Positions 1 through 6,879 of a stretch of DNA of 15,058 nt are shown piece after piece. The stretch covers positions 1-15,058 of the forward strand of contig JBBQFB010000088.1 in NCBI GenBank assembly GCA_038321545.1, read 5' to 3'. Source of the stretch: VFJZ01 sp038321545. GTDB lineage: Bacteria > Actinomycetota > Thermoleophilia > Gaiellales > F1-60-MAGs149. The position numbers were made by a program, and so were the translations under genes. How positions within the stretch are numbered: position 1 is the first letter of the stretch; every line of letters starts with the position of its first letter. The notes beneath the pieces were generated by a model. It did no database searches and was not told where the DNA came from. It saw only the letters and a list, made by a program, of their open reading frames with translations.

Positions 1-231
1 GACAACCGCGAACGTCTCGGCCTGCACCTCGCCGAGCGCCTTCTCGGCGTCCTCGCCGGCGGCGATCCGCTCCCGGACCTGATCGCGCAGCTCGCCGTAG
101 CGGGCGCGCAGCTCGTCGTCGGACAGCGGGGTGATCGAGTCTTGGAGCGAGTTTACGGTGCGTGCGGCTTCCTCGAGGGCCTTGAGCCGGCGCCCCTCGC
201 CGACGCGCAGCACGCGATTCAACAGCGACAT
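1..231 (-). CDS. secA: Preprotein translocase subunit SecA, N-terminal fragment (runs off left edge)
   Basis: SecA is the cytoplasmic ATPase that drives proteins through the SecYEG channel. Translating the minus strand from the ATG at 231-229 gives 77 uninterrupted residues, beginning MSLLNRVLRVGEGRRLKALE and reaching the window edge in the segment ETFAVV. The pattern fits the start of SecA: a basic amphipathic N-terminal helix, then LSDDELRARYGELRDQV, then the E-(A/T)-F-A-V-V block that precedes the first nucleotide-binding domain. Only this helical lead-in is present; the Walker motifs lie outside the window. The ATG is favoured because a TANNNT hexamer ends 7 nt upstream and no Shine-Dalgarno is visible. 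The gene is divergent from the helical-protein/fgd unit. The identification rests on recalled family sequence and is strong despite the short length. Confidence 0.9.
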   Translation of the reverse strand, partial: MSLLNRVLRVGEGRRLKALEEAARTVNSLQDSITPLSDDELRARYGELRDQVRERIAAGEDAEKALGEVQAETFAVV

Positions 232-238
232 GACTGGA

Positions 239-244
239 AGCCTA
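239..244 (-). promoter_or_regulatory. -10 hexamer of a probable leaderless secA promoter
   Basis: Read on the minus strand the hexamer is TAGGCT (TANNNT), followed by 7 nt and the secA ATG at 231. This spacing would put the transcription start on or next to the start codon. No Shine-Dalgarno lies between. No good -35 match is visible. Confidence 0.5.
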
Positions 245-298
245 CCGCGCGCAGGGCCGGAGGATCGCGGTGCTGGCGCTCATCGTCCGAGCCGGGTG

Positions 299-304
299 TA
301 CGGT
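299..304 (+). promoter_or_regulatory. -10 hexamer of a probable leaderless promoter for the helical protein/fgd unit
   Basis: TACGGT is followed by 8 nt (TCACCGCG) and the ATG at 313, with no Shine-Dalgarno. The geometry matches leaderless actinobacterial promoters. It shares the 81-bp divergent region 232-312 with the secA promoter and supports ATG 313 as the true start. Confidence 0.5.
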
Positions 305-312
305 TCACCGCG

Positions 313-1359
313 ATGACGACGGAGCGGGCGGCGGCAGCATTTGCGATGGCGCTTCTCACGGCGTACCGGGGTCGGCAGGTGACCCTGCGCGAGGCCGCGG
401 CAGCCGTCGAGACGCGGTTCGACCGGACCGATTGCGCCGCCGCGATCTCGCTCCGCGACCTGTTTCCGCTCGGTGCCCGCCGTGCGCCCGAAGCCGCCGT
501 GGTCGACCTCGCGCTGCAGGCGCTGCGCCTCGGTCGCGACGAGGCCGAGACCAGCGCGCTGCTGGCCCTGGCCCTGCGCCGGCCGGTGCTCGCGGCGATT
601 CTCGATCGCGTCGAGCAGGGCGAGAGCGTGCCGCTCGCGATCCTCCGACCCGGCTGCCGCGTGATGCTCGGCACCGGCAGCGGCCGCGAGGCGCTGCGGG
701 CCCTCGTGGCCGGCGATCTCGACCCGACCGCCCGCTGGCTGGACGGCGCCGTGGTCGACACCGAGGCGTTCGCCGCCACCACCCTGGACGTGCCGCTCGG
801 CGACCTCGCCGGCCTGGCCGACCTGGTCGACCAGCTGGTGCGCGAGACCGAGACGCTGCCGCCTGGCCGCGCCCGGGCCCGCGTCGCCGACGAGTGGGTC
901 AGCGAGGTCACGGTCGACTCGCTCGACGACGAGACGCCGTACACCGAGATCGTGCGCGTGGTCGGCGAGCGCCTGCTGGAGTCCGACGCGCCCGCCCTGC
1001 TGTGGCACGCCGCCCGCCAGCTGTCGCTGGTGGCCGGCGGCGACCGCCGCGTCGCCGAGCGCGTCGTCGAGCGGTGCCTGCCGCTCGCGCGCCTCGAGGA
1101 CGGACGCTCGCCCGCCTCGGCCGCCGCACCGTTCCTGACCGTCCTGCCCGCCGAGCGCGCGGCGCGTCTGCTGGAGCGCATCGCACCGCGGCTGGACGAC
1201 GAGGGCTGGGACGCCGTCGCGCGCGTCTTCCTGGCCGGCGCGTTCCGGACCCGCTGGCAGGACTGGCGTCCGCACGCGATGCGGTGGGCACACGGTTCCG
1301 ACGCCGGTCTCGCCCGCGCCGCCACGAGCGCCCTCGGCCTCGCCGACCGGGCCGCCTGA
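313..1359 (+). CDS. Unrecognised helical-repeat-like protein, coupled to fgd
   Basis: I do not recognise this 348-residue protein. It is rich in Ala, Leu, Arg and Asp/Glu and low in Lys, and appears almost wholly helical. It has no signal peptide, no clear membrane segment and no Cys motif. The N-terminal part (about residues 1-125) has an Arg-rich region and LLALALRRPVLAAILDRVEQ. A more variable middle contains VSEVTVDSLDDETPYTEI. The last 130 residues look like paired amphipathic helices (LLWHAARQLSLVAGGDRRVA, FLTVLPAERAARLLERIAPR), resembling HEAT/ARM-type solenoids. The open frame extends upstream to 142, but that would overlap secA. ATG 313 follows a leaderless-type -10; ATG 346 is an alternative. 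The stop overlaps the fgd start by one base (TGATG), implying co-translation and perhaps a role linked to F420 or glucose-6-phosphate metabolism. That role is a guess. Confidence 0.75.
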   Translation: MTTERAAAAFAMALLTAYRGRQVTLREAAAAVETRFDRTDCAAAISLRDLFPLGARRAPEAAVVDLALQALRLGRDEAETSALLALALRRPVLAAILDRVEQGESVPLAILRPGCRVMLGTGSGREALRALVAGDLDPTARWLDGAVVDTEAFAATTLDVPLGDLAGLADLVDQLVRETETLPPGRARARVADEWVSEVTVDSLDDETPYTEIVRVVGERLLESDAPALLWHAARQLSLVAGGDRRVAERVVERCLPLARLEDGRSPASAAAPFLTVLPAERAARLLERIAPRLDDEGWDAVARVFLAGAFRTRWQDWRPHAMRWAHGSDAGLARAATSALGLADRAA

Positions 1360-2354
1360 TGCGGTACGGCTGGAAGGCATCAGCCGAGCAGTTCGGACCG
1401 CGCGAGCTGGTCGAGTGGACGCAGCAGGCGGAACGCCTGGGCTTCGAGATCGCGGCGCTGTCCGACCACTTCCAGCCCTGGCGACACAAGACCGGGCACG
1501 CGCCGAACGCCCTCGCGTGGCTGGGCGCCGCCGGGCAGGCCAGCTCGTCGATCGAGCTCGGCACGAGCGTGCTCACGCCCACGCTGCGCTACCACCCGTC
1601 CATCATCGCGCAGGCGTTCGGCACGCTCGGCGTGCTCAGCCCGGGCCGCGTGTTCCTCGGCGTCGGCACCGGCGAGTCGCTCAACGAGACGCCCGCCACC
1701 GGCGCAGCGTGGCCGACCGGCAAGGAGCGCCGGCTGCGCCTCACCGAGGCGATCGAGCTGATCCGCCGGCTGTGGAGCGAGGAGCGCGTCGACTTCGACG
1801 GCGAGTATTACAAGACGGAGCACGCCACGATCTACGACCGCCCGGAGATGCCGGTGCCGATCTACGTGGCCGCGTCGGGACCGCTCGCGGCCAAGCTCGC
1901 GGGCACGGTCGGCGATGGCTTCATCTGCACCAGCGGCAAGGCGCCCGAGCTGTACGAGCAGCTCACGGCCGCCGTCGCGGAGGGTGCGGCCGGCGCGGGC
2001 CGCGACCCCGGCTCCGTGCACCACATGATCGAGATCAAGGTCTCGTACGACACCGATGCCGAGACCGCGTTGCGCAACTGCGACTGGTGGGCGGCGCTCG
2101 CGCTGACGCCCGACGAGAAGACCGGCGTCGAGGACCCGGTCGAGATGGAGCGGCTCGCCGACGCAGCCATCGACCGTGCGCACACGCGGTTCATCGTCTC
2201 GACCGATCCCGACGAGGTGGTCGAGAAGATCGCGCCGTACGTCGAGCTCGGCTTCTCGGAGCTGGTGTTCCACGCGCCCGGCCCCGACCAGGCGCGCTTC
2301 CTCGAGCTGTTCAGTCGCGACGTGCTGCCGCGGCTCCGCTCGCGCTTCGGCTGA
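1359..2354 (+). CDS. fgd: F420-dependent glucose-6-phosphate dehydrogenase (FGD1-like, LLM superfamily)
   Basis: FGD oxidises glucose-6-phosphate to 6-phosphogluconolactone and reduces F420 to F420H2, the main supply of reduced F420 in mycobacteria. The 331-residue product is near-colinear with Mycobacterium FGD1 (336 aa) from memory: KASAEQFGPRELVE, SDHFQPWRH, GTSVLTPTLRYHP, RVFLGVGTGESLNE, GDGFICTSGK, MIEIKVSYD and LVFHAPGPDQARFLELF. Catalytic and F420-site equivalents are His37, Trp41 and Glu106. The three phosphate-binding residues of FGD1 (Lys198, Lys259, Arg283) align with Lys194, Lys254 and Arg277, so true G6P specificity is likely, not just LLM-family membership. The ATG overlaps the upstream stop (TGATG) and lacks a good Shine-Dalgarno, so translation is probably coupled. 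The stop abuts the convergent fbiC stop with no gap. Confidence 0.9.
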   Translation: MRYGWKASAEQFGPRELVEWTQQAERLGFEIAALSDHFQPWRHKTGHAPNALAWLGAAGQASSSIELGTSVLTPTLRYHPSIIAQAFGTLGVLSPGRVFLGVGTGESLNETPATGAAWPTGKERRLRLTEAIELIRRLWSEERVDFDGEYYKTEHATIYDRPEMPVPIYVAASGPLAAKLAGTVGDGFICTSGKAPELYEQLTAAVAEGAAGAGRDPGSVHHMIEIKVSYDTDAETALRNCDWWAALALTPDEKTGVEDPVEMERLADAAIDRAHTRFIVSTDPDEVVEKIAPYVELGFSELVFHAPGPDQARFLELFSRDVLPRLRSRFG

Positions 2355-2359
2355 TCAGC
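2350..2359. other. Zero-gap convergent stop codons (fgd/fbiC) in a 10-bp palindrome
   Basis: fgd ends TGA at 2352-2354 and fbiC ends TGA (minus) at 2357-2355, forming TGATCA inside the perfect palindrome GCTGATCAGC. There is no intergenic DNA and no U-tract, so no conventional terminator separates the units. Convergent transcripts probably overlap. Confidence 0.85.
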
Positions 2360-4751
2360 GCGCCGCGAGGCCCGGCCGGTGCAGCTTCGCCGGCTTCACG
2401 AGCCCGGAGTCGTCGTAGGGCGGCGCCGGCGTCGGCTCGAGCGGGGCGGCACCGAAGCTGCGAGCGCGCTGCGCCTCGGGCGGGCGGCCGTACAGCGTGG
2501 TGCGCTGCACCGGCGTGCGCCCCGCCCCGCGGATGACTTCCTCCATGCGCTCCGGCGGGCACTCCTGGCCGTGGCTGGCACCGGCCGCGCGGGAGATCGA
2601 CTCGTTCATGAGCGTGCCGCCGAGATCGTTCACGCCGGCGTCCAGCAGCACGCCGGCGCCCTCCGGACCGAGCTTCACCCACGACGCCTGGATGCTCTGG
2701 ATGTGCGGGTCGAGGATCAGCCGTGAGGCGGCGTGGAGCACCACGGACTCCTCGAAGGTCGGCCCGCGCCGGGTGAGGCCCTTCAGGCCGATCGGCGCCT
2801 CGGCGTGCACGAACGGGAGCGGCACGAACTCGGTGAAGCCGCCCGTCTCGCTCGCCAGGTCGCGCAGCGCCAGCAGATGGTTCGCCTGGTGCACCGGCTG
2901 CTCGATGTGGCCGAACATGATCGTCGACGTGGTGCGGATGCCGAGCGAGTGCGCGGTGCGCATCACCTCGAGCCACTGCGACGTCGACACCTTGTCGGGG
3001 CACAGCGTGCGGCGCACGTCGTCGTCGAGGATCTCCGCCGCGGTGCCCGGCAGCGAGCCGAGCCCGGCGTCGTGCAGGCGCGCCAGGTAGTCGCGCAGCG
3101 GCAGCTCGGCCGTGTGCGCGCCCTGCCAGACCTCGAGTGGCGAGAACGCGTGGATGTGCAGGTCGGGCAGCTCGGCCCGGATCGCCTCGACCAGCTCGAT
3201 GTACCACTGACCGGTGAACCCGGGATGGATGCCGCCCTGCAGGCACACCTCGGTGCCGCCCCGGTCCCACGCCTCGTGGCAGCGGCGCAGGATCTCGTCG
3301 CGGCCGAGCAGGTACGCCGGCCCGCGCAGGTTCTCCGCCAGCTTGCCCTTCGAGAACGCGCAGAAGCCGCACTTGAAGTAGCAGACGTTGGTGTAGTTGA
3401 TGTTCCGGCAGACGACGTAGGTGACCTCGTCGCCGTTGCGCTGGGCGCGGAGCGCGTCGGCCGCGGCGGTCAGCAGGTCGACCTCGGGGCCGCGGGCCGA
3501 GAGCAGCGCCGTGGCCTGCGCCCGGGTGTGTTCCGTCGCCTCGAGCGCGTCGGCGAAGGCCGCCGACACCCCGCCGAGCCGCGGCCGCGACCATGACGGC
3601 GGCGTGCCGCCCGACGCGCCGATGAACCACTCCTCGGCCGGGCGCGCGAGGCCCAGCCCGTCGGCGGCGGCGTTCACGTGCGGCACCACGGCCGCGTCGA
3701 GCCATGTGGCCGGATCGCGCAGGTACCGCGGGTAGACGGCGAGCCGCGGCAGCAGCGTCAGACCACCGGCGGCGGTGGCCGCCGACAGCCGGTCGACGTC
3801 GGGCCAGGGCGCCTCGGGATTGACGTGGTCGGGCGTCACCGGCGACACGCCGCCCCAGTCGTTGATACCGGCCTCGAGCAGCCGCGGGAAGTCCTCGTAC
3901 GCCAGGTTCGGCGGGGCCTGCAGCGACACGTCCTCGGGCAGGATCAGCCGCGCCATGGCGATCGTCCACAGGTGGTCGTCGAGCGACGGCTCGGGCGCCG
4001 CGGCCATCTTCGTGTCGGCCTTGGCGCGGAAGTTCTGGACGATCACCTCCTGCAGGTGGCCGTGCTGCAGGTGCAGGTCGCGCAGCGCGAGCAGCGCCTC
4101 GACCCGCTCGGTGCGGGTCTCGCCGATGCCGATCAGGATGCCGCTGGTGTACGGGATCCTCAGGCGCCCCGCTCGCTCCAGGGCGTCCAAGCGCACCAAC
4201 GGCAGCTTGTCGGGCGACCCGAAGTGCGGCATGCCGCGCTCCGACAGCCGGGCCGAAGCGGTCTCGAGCATGATCCCCTGCGACGGCGCCACGGTACGCA
4301 CGGCGGCCAGCTCGTCGTCGCTGAGGATGCCGGGGTTGGCGTGCGGCAGCAGCCCGGTCTCCTCGAGCACCGCGCGGGCGGCCTCGACGAGGTACGACGC
4401 GGTCGTCTCGTGCCCGAGCTCGGCCAGCTCCTCGCGGGCCACGCGGTAGCGCAGCTCGGGCTTGTCGCCGAGCGTGAACAGCGCCTCACGGCAGCCCGCG
4501 GCAGCACCGGCGCGGGCGATGGCGAGTACCTCGTCGATCGTCAGGAAGGCCCGCTCTCCCTTGCGCGGCGGACGCGCGAACGTGCAGTAGTGGCACACGT
4601 CACGGCACAGCGCCGTGAGCGGGATGAAGACCTTCGGCGAGTAGGTGACGACCCCGCCCCAGGCGCGATCCCGGACGTCGCGGGCCCGTGCGCAGAGCTG
4701 ATCGAGATCACCGCCGCCGCGCGCGAGGTCGAGGGCGTCGCGTGCGTTCAT
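2355..4751 (-). CDS. fbiC: FO synthase FbiC (fused CofG-CofH, two radical-SAM domains)
   Basis: FbiC makes FO (7,8-didemethyl-8-hydroxy-5-deazariboflavin), the F420 chromophore, from tyrosine and 5-amino-6-ribitylaminouracil. The 798-residue protein has two radical-SAM modules. The CofG-like N-terminal half carries CRDVCHYC (Cys49, 53, 56) followed by TFARPPRKGERAFLT, and later HANPGILS, MLETASARLSERG, GETRTERVEALLALRDL and GINDWGGVSPVTPDHVNPEAPW. The CofH-like half carries CYFKCGFC (Cys457, 461, 464), LQGGIHPGFTGQWY, PGTAAEILDDDVR, MFGHIEQPVHQANHL and GVNDLGGTLMNESISRAAG. M. tuberculosis FbiC is slightly longer (about 856 aa). ATG 4751 is chosen because the homologous sequence begins there and a TAGGAT hexamer ends 8 nt upstream. 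It lies 46 bp after the same-strand cofE but has its own promoter-like site and a palindrome. Confidence 0.96.
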   Translation of the reverse strand: MNARDALDLARGGGDLDQLCARARDVRDRAWGGVVTYSPKVFIPLTALCRDVCHYCTFARPPRKGERAFLTIDEVLAIARAGAAAGCREALFTLGDKPELRYRVAREELAELGHETTASYLVEAARAVLEETGLLPHANPGILSDDELAAVRTVAPSQGIMLETASARLSERGMPHFGSPDKLPLVRLDALERAGRLRIPYTSGILIGIGETRTERVEALLALRDLHLQHGHLQEVIVQNFRAKADTKMAAAPEPSLDDHLWTIAMARLILPEDVSLQAPPNLAYEDFPRLLEAGINDWGGVSPVTPDHVNPEAPWPDVDRLSAATAAGGLTLLPRLAVYPRYLRDPATWLDAAVVPHVNAAADGLGLARPAEEWFIGASGGTPPSWSRPRLGGVSAAFADALEATEHTRAQATALLSARGPEVDLLTAAADALRAQRNGDEVTYVVCRNINYTNVCYFKCGFCAFSKGKLAENLRGPAYLLGRDEILRRCHEAWDRGGTEVCLQGGIHPGFTGQWYIELVEAIRAELPDLHIHAFSPLEVWQGAHTAELPLRDYLARLHDAGLGSLPGTAAEILDDDVRRTLCPDKVSTSQWLEVMRTAHSLGIRTTSTIMFGHIEQPVHQANHLLALRDLASETGGFTEFVPLPFVHAEAPIGLKGLTRRGPTFEESVVLHAASRLILDPHIQSIQASWVKLGPEGAGVLLDAGVNDLGGTLMNESISRAAGASHGQECPPERMEEVIRGAGRTPVQRTTLYGRPPEAQRARSFGAAPLEPTPAPPYDDSGLVKPAKLHRPGLAAR

Positions 4752-4759
4752 TGCGCGGC

Positions 4760-4765
4760 ATCCTA
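4760..4765 (-). promoter_or_regulatory. fbiC: -10 hexamer of a probable leaderless fbiC promoter
   Basis: On the minus strand TAGGAT is followed by 8 nt (GCCGCGCA) and ATG 4751, with no Shine-Dalgarno. fbiC can therefore be transcribed separately from the upstream cofD-cofE pair. Confidence 0.55.
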
Positions 4766-4772
4766 CCGCTGA

Positions 4773-4784
4773 TTGCACGTGCAA
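4773..4784. promoter_or_regulatory. 12-bp perfect palindrome upstream of fbiC, candidate operator
   Basis: TTGCACGTGCAA is perfectly self-complementary and sits 7 nt upstream of the fbiC -10 hexamer, in the 46-bp cofE-fbiC gap. A centre-CG dyad with TGCA arms resembles operators of LacI-type repressors. Its place between -10 and -35 would suit repression. With no loop or U-tract it is not a convincing terminator. The regulator is unknown. Confidence 0.4.
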
Positions 4785-4797
4785 CCGGATTCTGTGC

Positions 4798-5520
4798 CTA
4801 CCGGAACAGGTCGCGGTCGGCGGGCATTGCTGTCGAGGCGGCGGCGGTGTCACCGGCCACCGTGCGAGCACCTCTGATCCGCACGGCCGGCACGCCACCG
4901 GCAGGGCCCATCACGTGGTCGGCGATCGCGGCCAGCTCGTCCGCGACGTGGACCATCGTGCCGGCGAAGGCGCGCCCCGCGTCGTCGGGCGTGCCGACGC
5001 GGTCGTCCAGCGGCGCGATGCCGGCGCAGCCGATCGCCACGCCGGTGATGCCCTGGCGGAACGGGCGGCCGAACGAGTCGGATACCAGCACCGCGACGCC
5101 GGCCGGCAGCGCGGCCCGGATCCGCTCCGCCGATCCGTCGGGGTCGAGCGGCAGCAGCACGACCCGGTCGGCGTCCGGGGCGTTGGAGCGGTCGACGCCG
5201 GCCGAGGCGCACACGAGGCCGTGGCGCGTCTCGCAGATCAGCAGGCTGCCGCGCTGCCGCACGATGCGCACCGTCTCGCGGAGCACGACCTCGACGAACC
5301 GCGGATCCTCCGCCCCGCCCGCGATCGCAACCGCTTCGGGGCCTGCGTCGACCGTCGCCAGGTCGAGCACGCGACCCTCGGACTTCGAGACCACCTTCTG
5401 CGCGATCACCACGACGTCGCCCGCCGCGAGGTCGATCGCTCCGCCGATCAGCGCGCCCAGATCGTCGCCCGCCACGATCTCCGGCAGACCCGCGATGGGC
5501 GTCACCACGAGGTCGGTCAT
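4798..5520 (-). CDS. cofE: F420-0:gamma-glutamyl ligase CofE (stand-alone)
   Basis: CofE adds L-glutamates to (dehydro-)F420-0 with GTP hydrolysis, producing F420-n. The 240-residue product has the family's conserved blocks: VVVIAQKVVSKSEGR (residues 36-50), ETRHGLVCASAGVDRSNAP (97-115) and SDSFGRPFRQGITGVAIGCAG (from 147), then PLDDRVGTPDD and a DELAAIADHVMGPAGG segment. The length matches single-domain archaeal-type CofE. Mycobacterial FbiB is about 450 aa because it carries a C-terminal FMN reductase domain for dehydro-F420-0; that domain is absent here. The ATG overlaps the cofD stop by four bases (ATGA), so the pair is translationally coupled. The TAG stop is 46 bp before fbiC. Confidence 0.94.
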   Translation of the reverse strand: MTDLVVTPIAGLPEIVAGDDLGALIGGAIDLAAGDVVVIAQKVVSKSEGRVLDLATVDAGPEAVAIAGGAEDPRFVEVVLRETVRIVRQRGSLLICETRHGLVCASAGVDRSNAPDADRVVLLPLDPDGSAERIRAALPAGVAVLVSDSFGRPFRQGITGVAIGCAGIAPLDDRVGTPDDAGRAFAGTMVHVADELAAIADHVMGPAGGVPAVRIRGARTVAGDTAAASTAMPADRDLFR

Positions 5521-6431
5521 GCCGCGAGCGCGGAGCGGGCCAGCGCCGCCCGCACCGCCGGGTCCTGCATCAGCGTGTCGGCGACGATCACGCGCACGCC
5601 GAGCGCCGTGATCGCCGTCGCCAGCCCGGCGTCCGCCTCGTCGAGCACGAACGTACCCGTCAGCGGCGCCAGGTAGCGCGCCACGCCGAGGGCGCTGCGC
5701 TCGTGCCCGAGCGAGTCGAGCAGCTCGCCGAGCGGGCCCTTGACGGCGCGGCCCGCGATGATCGGCGACACCGCCACGACGTCGGCGCGCCGCGCGATGA
5801 CCGCGTCGCGGACGCCGGCCACGGCGAGGATCGGGTCGAGCGAGATGAACGGGTTGGACGGCGCCAGCAGCACGCGATCGGCGGCCGCGATGGCATCCAG
5901 CACGCCGGGCGCCGGAGCGACGCCGGCCCCGTCGAAGCGGATCGCGTGGACGCGCGGCTCGGCCCGGCGGCGCACCAGCCAGTCCTGGAACGGCAGCGCG
6001 CCCTGGTCGGTCTCCATGACGGTGCGCAGCCGGCCGTCGGTGGCGGGCAGGATCGTGGCCGGCACGCCGAGGCGCGCCGCGACGTCGGCCACGATCGCCG
6101 ACAACGGCTCGCCGGCGCGCAGCCGGGCGGTGCGCACGAGGTGCAGCCCGACGTCACGATCGCCGAGGATGAACCAGTCGGCGCCGCCCAGCTCGCCGAC
6201 GACGGCCATCGCGCCGCGCGTGTCGTCGCGCACGCCCCAGCCCAGCTCGCCGACGCGACCCGACAGGGTGTACAGCACCGTGTCGACGTCGGGTGAGACG
6301 TGCAGATCCCAGTGCTCGAGGTCGTCGCCGACGTTCGCGACCACCGTCACAGCGGCCTGCGGCTCGGCCGCGAGCACGCCGAGCGTGAACCGCGCACCGC
6401 CGACGCCGCCGGAGAGGATGGTGACCCGCAC
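5517..6431 (-). CDS. cofD: CofD/FbiA: transfers the phospho-acid group to FO
   Basis: CofD (FbiA) transfers the 2-phospholactyl or enolpyruvyl-phosphate group from its GDP-activated form to FO, giving (dehydro-)F420-0. The 304-residue product starts VRVTILSGGVGGARF (FO/nucleotide-site glycine loop). It continues with VGDDLEHWDLHVSPDVDTVLY, GWGVRDDT, FILGDRDVGLHLVRT, FQDWLVRRRAEP, LLAPSNPFISLDPIL and VSPIIAGRAVKGP, all diagnostic of the family. The reading frame is open further upstream, but conservation begins at GTG 6431 and upstream starts would overlap the divergent PPOX gene. No TANNNT hexamer or clear Shine-Dalgarno precedes it, so its promoter is unclear. It is the first gene of cofD-cofE(-fbiC). 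Confidence 0.93.
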   Translation of the reverse strand: MRVTILSGGVGGARFTLGVLAAEPQAAVTVVANVGDDLEHWDLHVSPDVDTVLYTLSGRVGELGWGVRDDTRGAMAVVGELGGADWFILGDRDVGLHLVRTARLRAGEPLSAIVADVAARLGVPATILPATDGRLRTVMETDQGALPFQDWLVRRRAEPRVHAIRFDGAGVAPAPGVLDAIAAADRVLLAPSNPFISLDPILAVAGVRDAVIARRADVVAVSPIIAGRAVKGPLGELLDSLGHERSALGVARYLAPLTGTFVLDEADAGLATAITALGVRVIVADTLMQDPAVRAALARSALAA

Positions 6432-6436
6432 GCCGG

Positions 6437-6442
6437 TAGCAT
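6437..6442 (+). promoter_or_regulatory. -10 hexamer of a probable leaderless promoter for the PPOX-class gene
   Basis: TAGCAT is followed by exactly 7 nt (GCCCCGG) and ATG 6450. An in-frame ATG at 6441 lies inside the hexamer, so ATG 6450 is preferred. The 18-bp gap to the divergent cofD start means upstream promoter contacts would fall inside cofD coding DNA. Confidence 0.55.
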
Positions 6443-6449
6443 GCCCCGG

Positions 6450-6872
6450 ATGGCAATCACGATCGACACCACGACGCCCTTCGGCGAGCGCGCCGCCCGC
6501 CGTCTGCGGGATGAGCCGGTCGCCTGGCTGATCACCGTGAGCCCCGACGGCCAGCCGCAGCCGAGTCCCGTCTGGTTCGAGTGGGACGGTGCGAGCGTGC
6601 TCCTGTACTCGAAGCCGAACACGCCGAAGCTGCGCAATATCGCTGCCAATCCGCGCGTCTCGCTCCACCTCGACGGCAACGGCAACGGCGGCGACATCGT
6701 GATCGTCTCGGGGACGGCGTCGCTCAGCGACGACCCGCCCGCCGACGCGGTTCCGACGTACGTCGCGAAGTACGGTGCGTTCATCGCGGGCAACGGCTGG
6801 ACGCCCGCCGGCTTCGCCGCCGACTACTCGGTGGCCCTGCGCATCGCGCCGACGCGGCTGCGCGGCTGGTAG
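6450..6872 (+). CDS. PPOX-class (split beta-barrel) F420-dependent oxidoreductase, TIGR03667/Rv3369-like
   Basis: A 140-residue pyridoxamine-5'-phosphate-oxidase-fold protein, most like the small actinobacterial F420-dependent group typified by Rv3369. Visible features are ERAARRLRDEPVAWLITVSP (entry helix and first strand), GQPQPSPVWFEWDG, VLLYSKPNTPKLRNIAANPR (the cofactor-phosphate-side loop and helix of the fold), VSLHLDGNGNGGDIVIVSGTA, and the closing strand YSVALRIAPTRLRGW. Such proteins are usually homodimers that bind F420 or flavin at the interface and reduce quinones, enones or biliverdin-like compounds; the substrate here is unknown. It has a leaderless-type promoter, is divergent from cofD, and its TAG abuts the PucR stop. 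The fold is confident; cofactor preference rests on the family and the F420 context. Confidence 0.85.
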   Translation: MAITIDTTTPFGERAARRLRDEPVAWLITVSPDGQPQPSPVWFEWDGASVLLYSKPNTPKLRNIAANPRVSLHLDGNGNGGDIVIVSGTASLSDDPPADAVPTYVAKYGAFIAGNGWTPAGFAADYSVALRIAPTRLRGW

Positions 6873-6879
6873 CTACCAG
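6866..6879. other. Zero-gap convergent stop codons (PPOX/PucR) inside a 14-bp perfect palindrome
   Basis: The PPOX TAG (6870-6872) abuts the PucR TAG (minus, 6875-6873), forming TAGCTA at the centre of CTGGTAGCTACCAG. Both proteins end in Trp-stop, so both strands read CTGGTAG into the junction. As RNA it could fold as a 5-bp stem with a 4-nt loop on either strand, without a U-tract: at best a weak bidirectional terminator. Confidence 0.6.

Noticed and set aside
142..312. N-terminal extension of the helical protein back to 142
   Set aside because: It would overlap the secA coding start and the divergent promoter region; the leaderless-type -10 supports ATG 313.
3678..4772. Long plus-strand open frames opposite fbiC, and similar frames opposite cofD and cofE
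   Set aside because: They are shadows of conserved F420 genes, with repetitive Arg/Gly/Val/His composition and no motifs.
6441..6449. PPOX start at ATG 6441
   Set aside because: The ATG lies within the -10 hexamer, so a transcript from that promoter would begin downstream of it.
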